NCBI GenBank assembly: GCA_903844265.1
Contig: CAIMTB010000461.1
Coordinates: 1-36,729, forward strand
Source: an uncultured Verrucomicrobiota bacterium
GTDB taxonomy: Bacteria; Verrucomicrobiota; Verrucomicrobiia; Limisphaerales; CAIMTB01
Direction: 5' to 3'
Length of the DNA: 36,729 bases
Position 1 is the first letter of the stretch. Each line of letters starts with the position of its first letter. A program made the position numbers and the translations under genes. Positions 7,705 through 16,971 of this stretch are shown one piece after another. The notes below the pieces were generated by a model. It was not told the DNA's origin and did no database searches. It worked only from the letters and a program-made list of their open reading frames with translations.

Positions 7705-8463
7705 TTACTCGCCGGCTGCCAGCGCGTTGATCTGGCTGGCCGCGTAGGCGGCGCCGAATCCGTTGTCGATGTTCACGACGGTGAGGCCGCTGGCGCAGGA
7801 GTTCAGAGATGTGAGCAGGGCGGCAAGCCCGCCGAAATTGGCGCCGTATCCGACGCTGGTGGGGACTGCGATGAGGGGGCGGCGGACGAGTCCCCCGACG
7901 ACGCTCGGCAAGGCGCCCTCCATGCCGGCGACGACGATGAGGACGTTCGCGGCCTGGATCTCGGGGAGTCGGGCGAAGAGTCGGTGGATGCCCGAGACTC
8001 CGACATCGTGGATGCGGAGGACGTGGTTGCCCATGACCTCGGCGGTCACGGCGGCTTCCTCCGCGACGGGCAGGTCGCTGGTCCCTGCGGCGAGTACGGC
8101 GATGATGCCCGGGCGTTTGGGGAGCGGGGGTTGTTCGACGGTGACGCAGCGGGCGTCCTCATGGTGCACGGCCTTTCGGAAGCTGCGTTTGAGGCGCGCG
8201 GCGTGGGCAGGTGTGACACGGGTCACCAGCAGTTGACCGTCGCGCGCGAGGATGCGTTTCGCGATGGCGACGGTTTGTTCCGGGGTTTTCCCAGCGCCGA
8301 AGATGACTTCGGGGAATCCCTTCCGGAGGGTTCGATGGGTGTCGATGGTGGCGAACGGGAGGTGCTCGACCGGGGCGGCGGCGAAGGCCTTGAACGCTTC
8401 GGCCACGGGGGCGGTTCCGGCACGAACGGCCTCGAGGAGTTCTCTCGCTTGGTTCGGAGTCAC
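7705..8463 (-). CDS. larB: Nickel-pincer cofactor biosynthesis protein LarB
   Basis: LarB carboxylates the pyridinium ring of nicotinic acid adenine dinucleotide and hydrolyses it, the first step towards the nickel-pincer cofactor. The 252-residue protein has the helical N-terminal part (PFATIDTHRTLRKGFPEVIFG, a strong LarB signature). The C-terminal domain is related to PurE/AIR carboxylase, with IAVLAAGTSDLPVAEEA, GMEGALPSVVGGL and VPTSVGYGANFGG. The end block LNSCASGLTVVNIDNGFGAA holds the conserved Cys. Length is normal. It precedes larC, so the two form a larBC unit; dapL lies 81 bases upstream on the same strand and may be co-transcribed. Confidence 0.94.
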   Translation of the reverse strand: MTPNQARELLEAVRAGTAPVAEAFKAFAAAPVEHLPFATIDTHRTLRKGFPEVIFGAGKTPEQTVAIAKRILARDGQLLVTRVTPAHAARLKRSFRKAVHHEDARCVTVEQPPLPKRPGIIAVLAAGTSDLPVAEEAAVTAEVMGNHVLRIHDVGVSGIHRLFARLPEIQAANVLIVVAGMEGALPSVVGGLVRRPLIAVPTSVGYGANFGGLAALLTSLNSCASGLTVVNIDNGFGAAYAASQINALAAGE

Positions 8464-8544
8464 GCGCGCGGATCCTGATGCAGAAACTTCCGCGGGGCAC
8501 GCGCGAACTCGTGGGTCAAGCCGAGGCCCGGATACCCGGGCGGA

Positions 8545-9783
8545 CTACCACCTCAGCGCCTGCAATCTCCGAGCCACCTCCTCCGCGTTGGCCCGGCTGT
8601 TGAACGAGCTGATGCGGAAGTAACCCTCGCCCTTCGAACCGAAGCCGCTGCCGGGCGTGACCACGACGTTCGCCTCGCCGAGGATCTTGTCGAAGGCCTG
8701 CCAGCTCGTGACTCCGGCCGGGGTCTGGACCCAGATGTACGGGGCGTCGACTCCACCGAAGACCTGTAATCCGGCCCTGGTCGCGCCGTCACGGAGGATG
8801 CGCGCATTGCCCATGTAGTGCTCGATCAACGCCCGGACCTGCGCCTTGCCATCCGGCGAGTAGAGGGACTCGGCCGCGCGCTGTACCAGGTAGGAGACGC
8901 CATTGAACTTCGTGGTCATCCGCCGAAGCCAGAGCGGGTGAAGCGGCTTCCGCTCGCCGGACGACGTCGAGGCGAGAAGCGATTTCGGAACGACCGTGTA
9001 GGCGCACCGCACGCCCGTGAATCCGCCGTTCTTCGAGAAACTGCGGAACTCGATCGCACACTCTCGTGCTCCCGGGATTTCGTAAATCGAGTGCGGCAGC
9101 GCCGGGTTCGAGATGTACGCCTCGTAGGCCGCGTCGAAGAGCAGGATGGCGTTGTGGTCGAGGGCGTACTTCACCCAGGCCTGCAGCTGCGGTCGCGTCG
9201 CCGCGGCGCCCGTGGGATTGTTCGGCGAACAGAGGTAGATGACGTCGGCCGGGGTCGGGGGCGGCTCGGGGATGAACCCGTTCTGCGGCGTGCAGGGGAG
9301 ATAGGTGATGCCCGCGTAGGCTCCGGACGCATCGGCATCGCCGGTGTGGCCGGCCATGACGTTGGTGTCGACGTAGACCGGATAGACCGGGTCACTGATC
9401 GCCAGGCGGTTCTTGTCGCCGAGGATGTCGAGGATGTTGCCGCAATCGCACTTGGAACCGTCGCTGACGAAGACCTCGTCATCGGCCACGTCCAGCCCCT
9501 GGTCCCGGAAATCGTTCTTCGCAATCGCGCCTCGCAGCCATTCATAACCTTGCTCGGGCCCATAACCCTTGAACGTTTCGCGCGTGCCCATCTCGTCGAC
9601 GGCTGCGTGCAGCGCCTTCGTAACCGCCGGAGGCAGGGGTTCGGTGACGTCACCGATGCCGCAGCGGATCAGCCGTTTCGCAGCCTCGACATTCTGTTCG
9701 CAGAATACCCGGACGCGACGGCCGATTTCGGGGAAGAGATAACCGGCCTTGAGCTTGAGGTAGTGATCGTTGAGTTGGGCCAT
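8545..9783 (-). CDS. dapL: LL-diaminopimelate aminotransferase
   Basis: DapL converts tetrahydrodipicolinate directly to LL-diaminopimelate, a one-step bypass of the DapD-DapC/E route to lysine and peptidoglycan, with glutamate as amino donor and PLP as cofactor. It is known in plants, Chlamydiae and related bacteria. The 412-residue product matches the family end to end: [16 protein letters not shown] at the N-terminus, [41 protein letters not shown] and [11 protein letters not shown]. The PLP-binding lysine is K251 in [10 protein letters not shown], and [10 protein letters not shown] follows. The start ATG at 9783 gives the expected N-terminus. The gene is leftward, upstream of larBC, with 291 bases of repeat-bearing DNA behind it. 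Confidence 0.95.
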   Translation of the reverse strand: MAQLNDHYLKLKAGYLFPEIGRRVRVFCEQNVEAAKRLIRCGIGDVTEPLPPAVTKALHAAVDEMGTRETFKGYGPEQGYEWLRGAIAKNDFRDQGLDVADDEVFVSDGSKCDCGNILDILGDKNRLAISDPVYPVYVDTNVMAGHTGDADASGAYAGITYLPCTPQNGFIPEPPPTPADVIYLCSPNNPTGAAATRPQLQAWVKYALDHNAILLFDAAYEAYISNPALPHSIYEIPGARECAIEFRSFSKNGGFTGVRCAYTVVPKSLLASTSSGERKPLHPLWLRRMTTKFNGVSYLVQRAAESLYSPDGKAQVRALIEHYMGNARILRDGATRAGLQVFGGVDAPYIWVQTPAGVTSWQAFDKILGEANVVVTPGSGFGSKGEGYFRISSFNSRANAEEVARRLQALRW

Positions 9784-10074
9784 GGGAGGGACAAGTCTGG
9801 AGTCTCGGGCGGCGTGTCTTCCGCGGGCCGGACCTTACGGGAAGGCGAGGGGTCGTGGCAACGGCGTGGGGTCCCCGAGATGACGGGCGACGGGTAGTCC
9901 ATCGGATCCTGATCGATGTGTACCCCATGAAAGACCTGTCCCTTCATTGGCTAAAACCCAGACGGATCCAATGAAAGACCTGTCCCGCTATTTGTGAATC
10001 TCGGGGATACGCCCTTGGACCGCCGCGCGAAAGGCCGTTGCCAGAACGTGTCTCGTGCCGACAATCCCCGCGCC
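9784..10074. other. Intergenic gap between divergent dapL and the Cys-rich gene
   Basis: About 290 bases with no convincing gene. It presumably holds both divergent promoters, though no clear -35/-10 pair was found. It contains the two GGGACAGGTCTT repeat copies described separately. Confidence 0.5.
9927..9986 (-). repeat. Two direct copies of a dispersed GGGACAGGTCTT element
   Basis: The 16-base word ATGAAAGACCTGTCCC occurs at 9927-9942 and again at 9971-9986 (44-base period); on the minus strand each contains GGGACAGGTCTT. Each copy is preceded by CGGATCC, at 9903-9909 and 9963-9969. Between the copies, TTCATTGG (9943-9950) and CCAATGAA (9968-9975) form an inverted pair. The same 12-mer recurs at 22603 and 30092, so this is a dispersed family, possibly a REP-like element. 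Confidence 0.7.
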
Positions 10075-10371
10075 ATGCCGAATCGACATTGCCACGAATG
10101 CGGAACCTCGTACCTGCTCGACGGCATCCCCGGTCGCAGCGAGGCGTGCGAGAAGTGCCGGGCCGACCTCAAGGTCTGCCTGAACTGCACCCACTACGAA
10201 CGGAGCGTGGCCCACCAATGCCGCGAACGCCGCGCCGACCCCGTCGCCGAGAAGAACACCGCGAATTACTGCGAGCACTTCGAGTTTGTCCGCCGCGAAT
10301 GGCTGGGCCGCGGTGTCAACGCCCGTGAGGCCAACGCCCGCGACCACCTCAAGCGCCTGCTTGGCGATTGA
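10075..10371 (+). CDS. Small eight-cysteine protein, probable double zinc-binding
   Basis: The product is 98 residues long and no family was recognised. It contains eight cysteines in paired spacing: C6-x2-C9, C25-x2-C28, C35-x2-C38, then C49 and C66. The first two pairs (CHECG ... CEKC) look like a rubredoxin/zinc-ribbon knuckle pair that would bind one zinc. CLNC, C49 and C66 could bind a second. The C-terminal 30 residues are charged and helical (REANARDHLKRLLGD). There is no signal peptide, so it is probably cytosolic. The ATG at 10075 is picked because it starts directly before the first Cys motif; an in-frame ATG 81 bases upstream adds a non-descript leader. The gene stands alone between two repeat elements. 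Function unknown. Confidence 0.7.
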   Translation: MPNRHCHECGTSYLLDGIPGRSEACEKCRADLKVCLNCTHYERSVAHQCRERRADPVAEKNTANYCEHFEFVRREWLGRGVNAREANARDHLKRLLGD

Positions 10372-10456
10372 GCGATCGCAGGATTGGGACCTCAGGTCGC
10401 CGCGGCGGATGCCACGGCGCATCCACGAGTTGCCGGTGGTAGCAGGGCGGCCTCTC

Positions 10457-10518
10457 CGAGGGCGCCGTGCCTGGGTGCGTCCGCGAAGGACGGCGCGCAG
10501 CGGAGTGCGCGCCCTGCC
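10457..10518 (+). repeat. 62-bp dispersed repeat, copy A, with internal hairpin
   Basis: This matches 30117-30178 at 57 of 62 bases in the same orientation. It includes a perfect 8-bp stem, GGCGCGCA (10492-10499) with TGCGCGCC (10506-10513), around a six-base loop. It lies between the Cys-rich gene and the protease gene. The rest of this 231-base gap holds two short GGATG/CATCC inverted pairs and no gene. Confidence 0.8.
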
Positions 10519-10602
10519 GTCAATCTGTGGATGCACGGCATCCGCCATCCATCCACGCTTCGCGATGGTCATCCCGTCCCGATGTGCTAGGTATCTCGCG
10601 CC

Positions 10603-13600
10603 ATGCGCCCATGCCTCGTCGCGCTCCTCGTCCTCGCCGTTTTTTCGTCCCGGGCCGTCCATGCCGAGGATACCGTGTCGGTGTTTCTCACAATGACAGG
10701 CGCTTCCGTCGCTGAGGTGAACCTCCAGGCGGCGGGCATCCAGGGCAACGGCCCGCGCCTGGCGGCGGCCCAAGCCCAGGCTCTCGGCTCGCGGCGGCGC
10801 AACGAAATCAAGGCCCAGCACGACTCGCTCGAGCCCGCCCTCCAACGACTCGGCGCCACCATCACCGGTCGCTTCGTCAACACCCTCAACGCCGTCCGTA
10901 TTCGCGTCCCAGTCTCCCGCGTTGACGAACTCGCGACACTGCCCGGCGTGACGAAGGTTCGGCGCGCGCACCTCTACCACCCCTTGCTCACGTCAAGCAT
11001 CCCGTGGATCGGCGCCCCTTCCGCCTGGACCGGCACCCGCGGCCCTTCCTCCCTCACCGGCGAGGGGATCCGCATCGGCATCATCGACTCGGGCATCGAT
11101 TACACGCACGCCGACTTCGGGGGTTCGGGGAAGACCCCCGATTTCACCAACAACGTCCCCACCCGGATCGAGCCCGGGACGTTCCCTACCGCGAAGGTCG
11201 TCGGGGGTTGGGATTTTGTCGGCGACAACTACAACGCCAGTGACCTGCTGAACAGCATTCCGGTGCCCGACCCCGATCCACTCGACACTTCAGTGGGTGC
11301 CGGGGACGACTCGGGCCACGGCACCCATGTGGCTGCGATCGCCGCAGGCTTCGGGGTGTCGCGGGACGGAAGCACCTACCGGGGTTCCTACGATCATCCT
11401 GACTTCACAGGATTCACGATCGCCCCCGGCGTCGCCCCCGCAGCCCTGCTCTACGCGCTGAAAGTCTTCGGCAGCAACGGCTCCAGTGACGCCGTGATCG
11501 ACGCGCTTGACTGGGCGGCGGACCCGAACCACGACGGGGACACCTCGGACCGGCTCGATGTGGTCGTGCTTTCACTCGGTACGTCCTTCGGGTCCGACGA
11601 TTCCAGCGATCCCGAGTCCGAGGCGATCACCCGGCTGACCCGCCTGGGAACGGTCATCGCCACCGCGGCAGGCAACGAGGGCAACACAGCCTACATCCTA
11701 TCCAGTCCAGCGGTCTTCCCCCAGACCATCGCCGTGGCCAACTCGTTGGATGCCGGCGATCCTGACGACGCCATCCAGGTCACCAGCCCCCCCGATCTCG
11801 CGGGCATCTACGCTGCCCTGGAGGGAACGTTCACCGGGCAACTCGCCGACATCGGAGCCGTGTCCGGCGAACTGGCCGCCACCACGCCAGAAAACGGATG
11901 CGGCACCCTCACCAACACCAACGCGCTCCGCGGTCATATCGCCCTGGTCGACCGCGGCACCTGCTTCTTCGCCGACAAGATCCGCGCCATCCAACACGCC
12001 GGTGCCATCGCCGTGATCGTCGTCAACAACGTCGACGATCCCCCGCTGGTCCTCATGGGCAGCAGCGGAGACGCCTCGGACATCCACATTCCCGCCGTGA
12101 TGATCAGCAAGGCCGACGGCCAGAAGATCCGCGACCGGATGGCCACGAGCCCGGTCAAAGTGACACTTGTCAACGGTCTGGGACCGATCCATCTGGAACA
12201 GGCTGACACCCTCGACAAGGACACCTCCCGCGGCCCCGGGTATCGCACCAGTCACCTCAAACCTGACCTGGCAGCGCCCGGCACGCACATCACTTCGGCT
12301 CGTGCCGGTTCCGGCACGAAGGGCATCACCTACTCCGGCACATCGATGGCCACCCCCCACGTGGGCGGTGCCGCCGCGCTCCTGCGCCAAGCCCATCCCG
12401 ACTGGCCGGCCGAGGACATCAAGGCCGCGCTGATGAACACCGCCGTCGCCACCCACGACGCCGACGGGCACCCCTATCCGGAATCACGGACCGGCGCCGG
12501 CCGCATCCAGGTGGACCTCGCGACGCTTACATCTGTAGTCGCCAAGGTCGCCGACGATTCCGGCGAGGTCTCGGTTTCCTTCGGCGCCCTCGAGCTGTCG
12601 TCACCCATCGCCACGAACAAGGCGGTCCGCATCGTCAACCACGGGAACACTCCGGTGACCCTCGCGCTTTCGGCGACCAACACCCTGATCGGACCGGGAG
12701 TCCACCTCGCCCCCGCCGTGCGGTCCGTGACCGTGGCCGCTCATGCGTCCGCAACCTTCGACGTGGTCCTCGAGGCAGACCCGGCGCTGTTCGGTTTGAT
12801 CATCGACCCGACGTCTCCCTCGTTGCTCGACGGTTTTCCTCGTCAGCAGCTCCCGGAATCGAGCGGTGAAATCTGGCTGCACGGTGACGGGGTCGCGCTG
12901 CACGTGCCGTGGTACGGGGTGCTCCGGGCGACCGCGAATTTCGCGGCGACGACCCTCCACGCGGGAACCCCGACAGGCGCGGTCGCGCGGGTGACCCTGC
13001 CCACACGCGGGACCAGCGCCCACGCGGCGCCGCTCGTGTCGGTTTTCCAGCTTGGGCTCGACGACGCGAATCTCCAGTTCCCCGATGTCCGTTCCGCCAC
13101 CGACATCGTCGCCGTGGGTGCCGCCACCGACTATCTGGCATCCGGTTCCATGACCAACACGACCCTCTATTTTGGGATCGCGACCGCAGGACACTGGGTC
13201 ACGCCGCAGCGCGCGCGGAACGACTTCGACGTCGAGATCGACATCGATGGGGATGGCCTCACCGACTTCACCGTGATCAACGCCACGTCGGGAACCTATG
13301 CCGCTGACGATGTGGATGCCTACGGGAGTTCGACCGACGCGCAGATCTCCGTTGTCCGTGACGAGTCCACGGGGGCCATCCTTTCCGAGTGGCCCATCAA
13401 CATGCTGCTCCCGGACGGGCATGACACGTCGCCGTTCCTGAACGGAGCGATGGTCCAGGCCGCGCAGGCCTCGGACATCGGGCTCACGGAGACATTCACG
13501 AAGTTCCGATACCGGGTGCTCACCCGCGGCGATTACTTCGATCGGACTCCGTGGATTTCATTCGACGCGGCGAACGCGGTCGTCGACGGGACCCCCTTTG

Positions 13601-14112
13601 GGATCGATGGCACGCCATTCTTCGACGAGGGATTGGGCGTCACCGCGAACATCCACCGCGCGTCCGCCGGAACCAACTCCTCGCCGCGCGTCCTTCTTCT
13701 CCATCAACACAACGTCGCAGGCCGCGCCTTCGACATCGTCACCCTCAACCTGTCGACCGCTGACCTGGATGGCGACGGTCTGCCGGATGCGTGGGAGCTC
13801 GCGAACTTCGGGGACCTGAGCTACGGCGCCGGCGATGACCCGGACGGCGACGGGGTGAGCAATGCCGTGGAACTTGCGCAGGGAACATCTCCCAACAAGG
13901 TGCGGATACTGCCTTCTGAGGGCGTCGACACCACGCTGCGCTGGCAGGGGGTTGTTGGACGACGGTACACCATCGAGCGGGCCGACGCCGTCACGGGACC
14001 CTTCCACGCGTTGCAGTGGAACGTGGCCGGATCAGCGGGGATCAACACCTACAACGATCCGGAGCTCGGCTCACGCCCGGGCCCGACCTATTACCGACTG
14101 AAGATGGAGTAA
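10603..14112 (+). CDS. Secreted subtilisin-like S8 serine protease with PA domain
   Basis: This 1169-residue protein is exported by a signal peptide (MRPCLVALLVLAVFSSRAVHA). A propeptide-like region (about 25-120) precedes the S8 catalytic domain. The catalytic triad is D162 in IIDSGID, H239 in DSGHGTHVA and S581 in GTSMATPH. A PA (protease-associated) insert at about 400-520 contains VDRGTCFFADKIRAIQHAG. This layout matches the large C5a-peptidase/subtilase type. After a long beta-rich region there is a calcium-binding-like DLDGDGLPDAWE...DPDGDGVSN segment at about 1053-1090. A C-terminal module with LRWQGVVGRRYTIERADA follows, seen in many secreted verrucomicrobial proteins. It probably degrades extracellular protein. 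It is a single gene, converging closely (21 bases) with the permease pair. Confidence 0.93.
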   Translation: MRPCLVALLVLAVFSSRAVHAEDTVSVFLTMTGASVAEVNLQAAGIQGNGPRLAAAQAQALGSRRRNEIKAQHDSLEPALQRLGATITGRFVNTLNAVRIRVPVSRVDELATLPGVTKVRRAHLYHPLLTSSIPWIGAPSAWTGTRGPSSLTGEGIRIGIIDSGIDYTHADFGGSGKTPDFTNNVPTRIEPGTFPTAKVVGGWDFVGDNYNASDLLNSIPVPDPDPLDTSVGAGDDSGHGTHVAAIAAGFGVSRDGSTYRGSYDHPDFTGFTIAPGVAPAALLYALKVFGSNGSSDAVIDALDWAADPNHDGDTSDRLDVVVLSLGTSFGSDDSSDPESEAITRLTRLGTVIATAAGNEGNTAYILSSPAVFPQTIAVANSLDAGDPDDAIQVTSPPDLAGIYAALEGTFTGQLADIGAVSGELAATTPENGCGTLTNTNALRGHIALVDRGTCFFADKIRAIQHAGAIAVIVVNNVDDPPLVLMGSSGDASDIHIPAVMISKADGQKIRDRMATSPVKVTLVNGLGPIHLEQADTLDKDTSRGPGYRTSHLKPDLAAPGTHITSARAGSGTKGITYSGTSMATPHVGGAAALLRQAHPDWPAEDIKAALMNTAVATHDADGHPYPESRTGAGRIQVDLATLTSVVAKVADDSGEVSVSFGALELSSPIATNKAVRIVNHGNTPVTLALSATNTLIGPGVHLAPAVRSVTVAAHASATFDVVLEADPALFGLIIDPTSPSLLDGFPRQQLPESSGEIWLHGDGVALHVPWYGVLRATANFAATTLHAGTPTGAVARVTLPTRGTSAHAAPLVSVFQLGLDDANLQFPDVRSATDIVAVGAATDYLASGSMTNTTLYFGIATAGHWVTPQRARNDFDVEIDIDGDGLTDFTVINATSGTYAADDVDAYGSSTDAQISVVRDESTGAILSEWPINMLLPDGHDTSPFLNGAMVQAAQASDIGLTETFTKFRYRVLTRGDYFDRTPWISFDAANAVVDGTPFGIDGTPFFDEGLGVTANIHRASAGTNSSPRVLLLHQHNVAGRAFDIVTLNLSTADLDGDGLPDAWELANFGDLSYGAGDDPDGDGVSNAVELAQGTSPNKVRILPSEGVDTTLRWQGVVGRRYTIERADAVTGPFHALQWNVAGSAGINTYNDPELGSRPGPTYYRLKME

Positions 14113-14133
14113 CCCGGCGGCTCGCCTGATCGA

Positions 14134-15495
14134 TCAGCCGTAACGCAGCGCCTGGATGGGTGCGAGGCGGGCGGCTTTCACCGCGGGAATGAGGCTCGCG
14201 ATCACCCCGACGGACAGGCTGAACACGAGCGAAGCGACCACGGGCAGCAGGGTGATCACGGGGGCGTTCGATCCTGGCGACACCTGGTCGATGATCGAGA
14301 CCAGGGCGAAAGAGCAGCCGATGCCGGCGGTGCCGCCCAGTCCTGCGAGAACGCTGCCCTCGACCAGCACCTGGAGGAAGATGACCGCGGGCGAGGCGCC
14401 GATGGCCTTGCACGTTCCGATCTCGCGGATGCGCTCGGTGATGCTGGCGAGCATGATGTTCATGATGCCGATGCCGCCCACGAGCAGGCTCAGACCGGCG
14501 ATGATGCCGCCGCTGATGCGGGCGTTCCGGATGCGAAGGTTGATGTCCTCAAGCCGGTTTTCCTGGGTCTCAAAGGCGAAATCCTCCACGCCGTTGTGCG
14601 TCAGCATGAGGACATTCCGCGCCTGCTGGAGCGCGGCCTCGAAATGCTCGAGGTCGACCACCTTGATGTCGCAATCGGACAGTTTCGGTTCCGGAATGCC
14701 GGTCTTGCCCGAGGCCGCCCGGAATTTCAGCCAGGCCGTGTTCAGCGGCATGTAGACCACGTTGTTCTTCCGCCAGAAGGCATCCCAGTTCTTGCTCCGG
14801 TAGCCGCGCTGCCGTTGGGCCGCGATCTTGGGATCGAGCTGCGCGGGATCCTTCTTCGCGAGTTCCCGCTGCCGGGCCGCCTGCTCGCTCTCGTAATGCT
14901 GGAACATGCCGACGATCGTGAACAACTGGCTGTTGATCAGGATCCGCTCGCCGATCGGGATGATCTCGCGACCCGTTTCCTGCGGGGAACCGAACAGCTC
15001 ATCCCGGATCCCCGTCCCGATCACGCACACGCTCTGGGCGTATTGCTCGTCGAGATCGGTGAGGAACCGCCCATGGCGGACCTCGTACAGGTTCATGTCG
15101 AGGACCGCGGGCCAGACACCGACGACCTCGGAAGGGTAGTGGTTCTTGCCGTTGCGCGAGACCACGGCGCCGAACACCCCCATCTCCGGTGAGATCACCG
15201 TGATCAATGGGGCACTGCTTCGCAGGGCCAGGACATCCCGCAGCGTCCGGCCGGGAGCGAGGTCGCGCATGTGCTCCTGTTCAGCGGGCACCTCCTGCTC
15301 ACGGATGAGCACCTTGTTCAGGCCGCCCATCGCGATCATCCCCTCCTTCATCCCATTCTCCATGCCCCGCACCAGCGCAGCCATGGCGATCAGACTCGAG
15401 ACCCCAAGAACGATCCCGAGCATGGTCAGGAACGACCGGAACTTGTGGGTCCAGACCTCTTTCAACCCGATCAGGAGCGCGCTGTAGACGGCCAT
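14134..15495 (-). CDS. MacB/FtsX-type ABC transporter permease (downstream copy)
   Basis: This is a 453-residue inner-membrane permease of the MacB/FtsX type. An N-terminal membrane segment (FRSFLTMLGIVLGVSSLIAMAAL) is followed by a large periplasmic MacB-PCD-like domain. Three C-terminal membrane segments follow: IIAGLSLLVGGIGIMNIMLAS, a stretch around SVLAGLGGTAGIGCSFALVS, and LPVVASLVFSLSVGVIASLIP. The end (PAVKAARLAPIQALRYG) is the standard 'P..kAA.l.PieALRye' signature. MacB-type permeases work as mechanotransmitters, with a separate or fused ATPase, moving peptides, lipoproteins or macrolides across the envelope. No ATPase domain is fused and none is nearby. It lies 18 bases downstream of a paralogue, so the two are probably co-expressed and could heterodimerise. 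Confidence 0.9.
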   Translation of the reverse strand: MAVYSALLIGLKEVWTHKFRSFLTMLGIVLGVSSLIAMAALVRGMENGMKEGMIAMGGLNKVLIREQEVPAEQEHMRDLAPGRTLRDVLALRSSAPLITVISPEMGVFGAVVSRNGKNHYPSEVVGVWPAVLDMNLYEVRHGRFLTDLDEQYAQSVCVIGTGIRDELFGSPQETGREIIPIGERILINSQLFTIVGMFQHYESEQAARQRELAKKDPAQLDPKIAAQRQRGYRSKNWDAFWRKNNVVYMPLNTAWLKFRAASGKTGIPEPKLSDCDIKVVDLEHFEAALQQARNVLMLTHNGVEDFAFETQENRLEDINLRIRNARISGGIIAGLSLLVGGIGIMNIMLASITERIREIGTCKAIGASPAVIFLQVLVEGSVLAGLGGTAGIGCSFALVSIIDQVSPGSNAPVITLLPVVASLVFSLSVGVIASLIPAVKAARLAPIQALRYG

Positions 15496-15513
15496 GGGAG
15501 ATGTCGTGCCCGA

Positions 15514-16905
15514 TCATTCGTACCGCAACGCCTGGATCGGGTGGAGGCGCGAGGCGCGTGCGGCGGGGTAGAGACCGGCCAGGATGCCGACCAGCACGCT
15601 GAAGGCGAATGCCACCGCCAGCGATGCCGCGGTGATCTCGGGGGCGTTGTCCGTCGGGGTGAACCCCGCGATCAGATCCACCACGAGCCACGAAAACCCG
15701 AGCCCTGCGATGCCGCCGAGGACCGCGATCACGACTGATTCGACCAGGATCTGGATGAAAATCGCGCCGGTGGAGGCGCCCACCGCCTTGCGGATGCCAA
15801 TCTCCCGGACCCGCTCCGAGATGCTCGCCAGCATGATGTTCATGATGCCGATCCCGCCCACGAGCAGGCTGATCGCGGCGATGATCGTGCCGCTCATGCG
15901 GGTACTGCCGATGATCCGGTTGATGTCGCCCGCCCACTCCTCATGGGTGCGGAACGTGAAATCCTCGATGCCGCGGTGGGTGAACATCAGGACGTTGCGG
16001 GCCTGCTGCAGAGCCGGTTCGAGCATCTCCATGCTGGGCACCCTGAAATAGATCGTGGACAGCCGGAAATCCGGCGTCTCCGACGCGCCCACCCCGGAGC
16101 GGAACTTGATGAGCATCGTCCGCAGCGGGATCATGACCGCATTGTTCTTGTACCAGAACATCCAACCGCCGCCGCTGGCGCGCCCGCCATACCCGCGCTT
16201 CCGCGTCGGCCCGGACACCGCGTTCGTCAAGCCCATGCCCTCGCGTTTCCGGTATTCGCGTTCACGCCGGGCCTGCTCGCTCTCGTAGTGCTGGAACATC
16301 CCGATGATGGTGAACGTCTGGCCGTTGATCGTGAGGCGTTGCCCCACCGGGATGATCTCGTCGCCTGTGAGCTCCGGATTCCCCCAGAGTTCATCGCGGA
16401 TACCCGTGCCGATCACGCAGACACTCCGGGCCTGTTCCTCGTCGGAGTCCGTCAGCATCCGGCCATGCTCGATCACGTGTTCATTGACCACGGCCCAACC
16501 CGGGATGGTTCCCGAGACCACCGAGGCGCGGGTGTTCTTGCCCGCGCGACTGAGCACCGCCGCATTGCCACCCCATCCGCGCATCTCGTACGCGGGAACC
16601 ACCTCCGTCACCAGAGGGGCGCCGCTGCGTAGGACATCAATGTCGGAAAGGGTCAACCCCCGCGCCTGATCCGCAAGATGCCGCTGCCACACGGGCAACT
16701 CGGATTGCGTCTCGAGCCGGATCTTCTCAATCCCCCCCATCGCGACCAACGCCTCCTTCATCCCCTTCTCCATGCCATGGACCAGGGCGGACATCGCCAC
16801 CAGGCTGGAGACCCCCAGGATGATCCCGAACATCGTCAGCGCCGACCGGGTCTTGTGGGCCCAGATCTCCTTCAGTCCGGTCAGGATGGTGTTGGTGAGA
16901 TTCAT
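15514..16905 (-). CDS. MacB/FtsX-type ABC transporter permease (upstream copy)
   Basis: The 463-residue product has the same architecture as its downstream neighbour: N-terminal membrane helix (TRSALTMFGIILGVSSLVAMSAL), then the periplasmic domain with VSGTIPGWAVVNEHVIEHGR and ICVIGTGIRDELWG-like blocks. Three C-terminal membrane helices follow, ending in PAARASRLHPIQALRYE. The two share long identical stretches such as SLLVGGIGIMNIMLASI, pointing to tandem duplication followed by divergence, mostly in the periplasmic domain. The start is the ATG at 16905, aligned with the paralogue's N-terminus; an open frame 57 bases longer exists. A TPR-LysM lipoprotein gene lies 66 bases upstream on the same strand, so a three-gene envelope operon is likely. 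Confidence 0.9.
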   Translation of the reverse strand: MNLTNTILTGLKEIWAHKTRSALTMFGIILGVSSLVAMSALVHGMEKGMKEALVAMGGIEKIRLETQSELPVWQRHLADQARGLTLSDIDVLRSGAPLVTEVVPAYEMRGWGGNAAVLSRAGKNTRASVVSGTIPGWAVVNEHVIEHGRMLTDSDEEQARSVCVIGTGIRDELWGNPELTGDEIIPVGQRLTINGQTFTIIGMFQHYESEQARREREYRKREGMGLTNAVSGPTRKRGYGGRASGGGWMFWYKNNAVMIPLRTMLIKFRSGVGASETPDFRLSTIYFRVPSMEMLEPALQQARNVLMFTHRGIEDFTFRTHEEWAGDINRIIGSTRMSGTIIAAISLLVGGIGIMNIMLASISERVREIGIRKAVGASTGAIFIQILVESVVIAVLGGIAGLGFSWLVVDLIAGFTPTDNAPEITAASLAVAFAFSVLVGILAGLYPAARASRLHPIQALRYE

Positions 16906-16971
16906 CGTCGATCGCCTGCAAAGAATGCCCAAGACTCCACGAGATGCGAGGGCGACCTCCATCTCAGACGC

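Noticed and set aside
10384-10590. Short rightward frame through the 62-bp repeat
   Set aside because: The similar peptide at 30070-30270 comes only from the DNA repeat; there is no start signal or domain.
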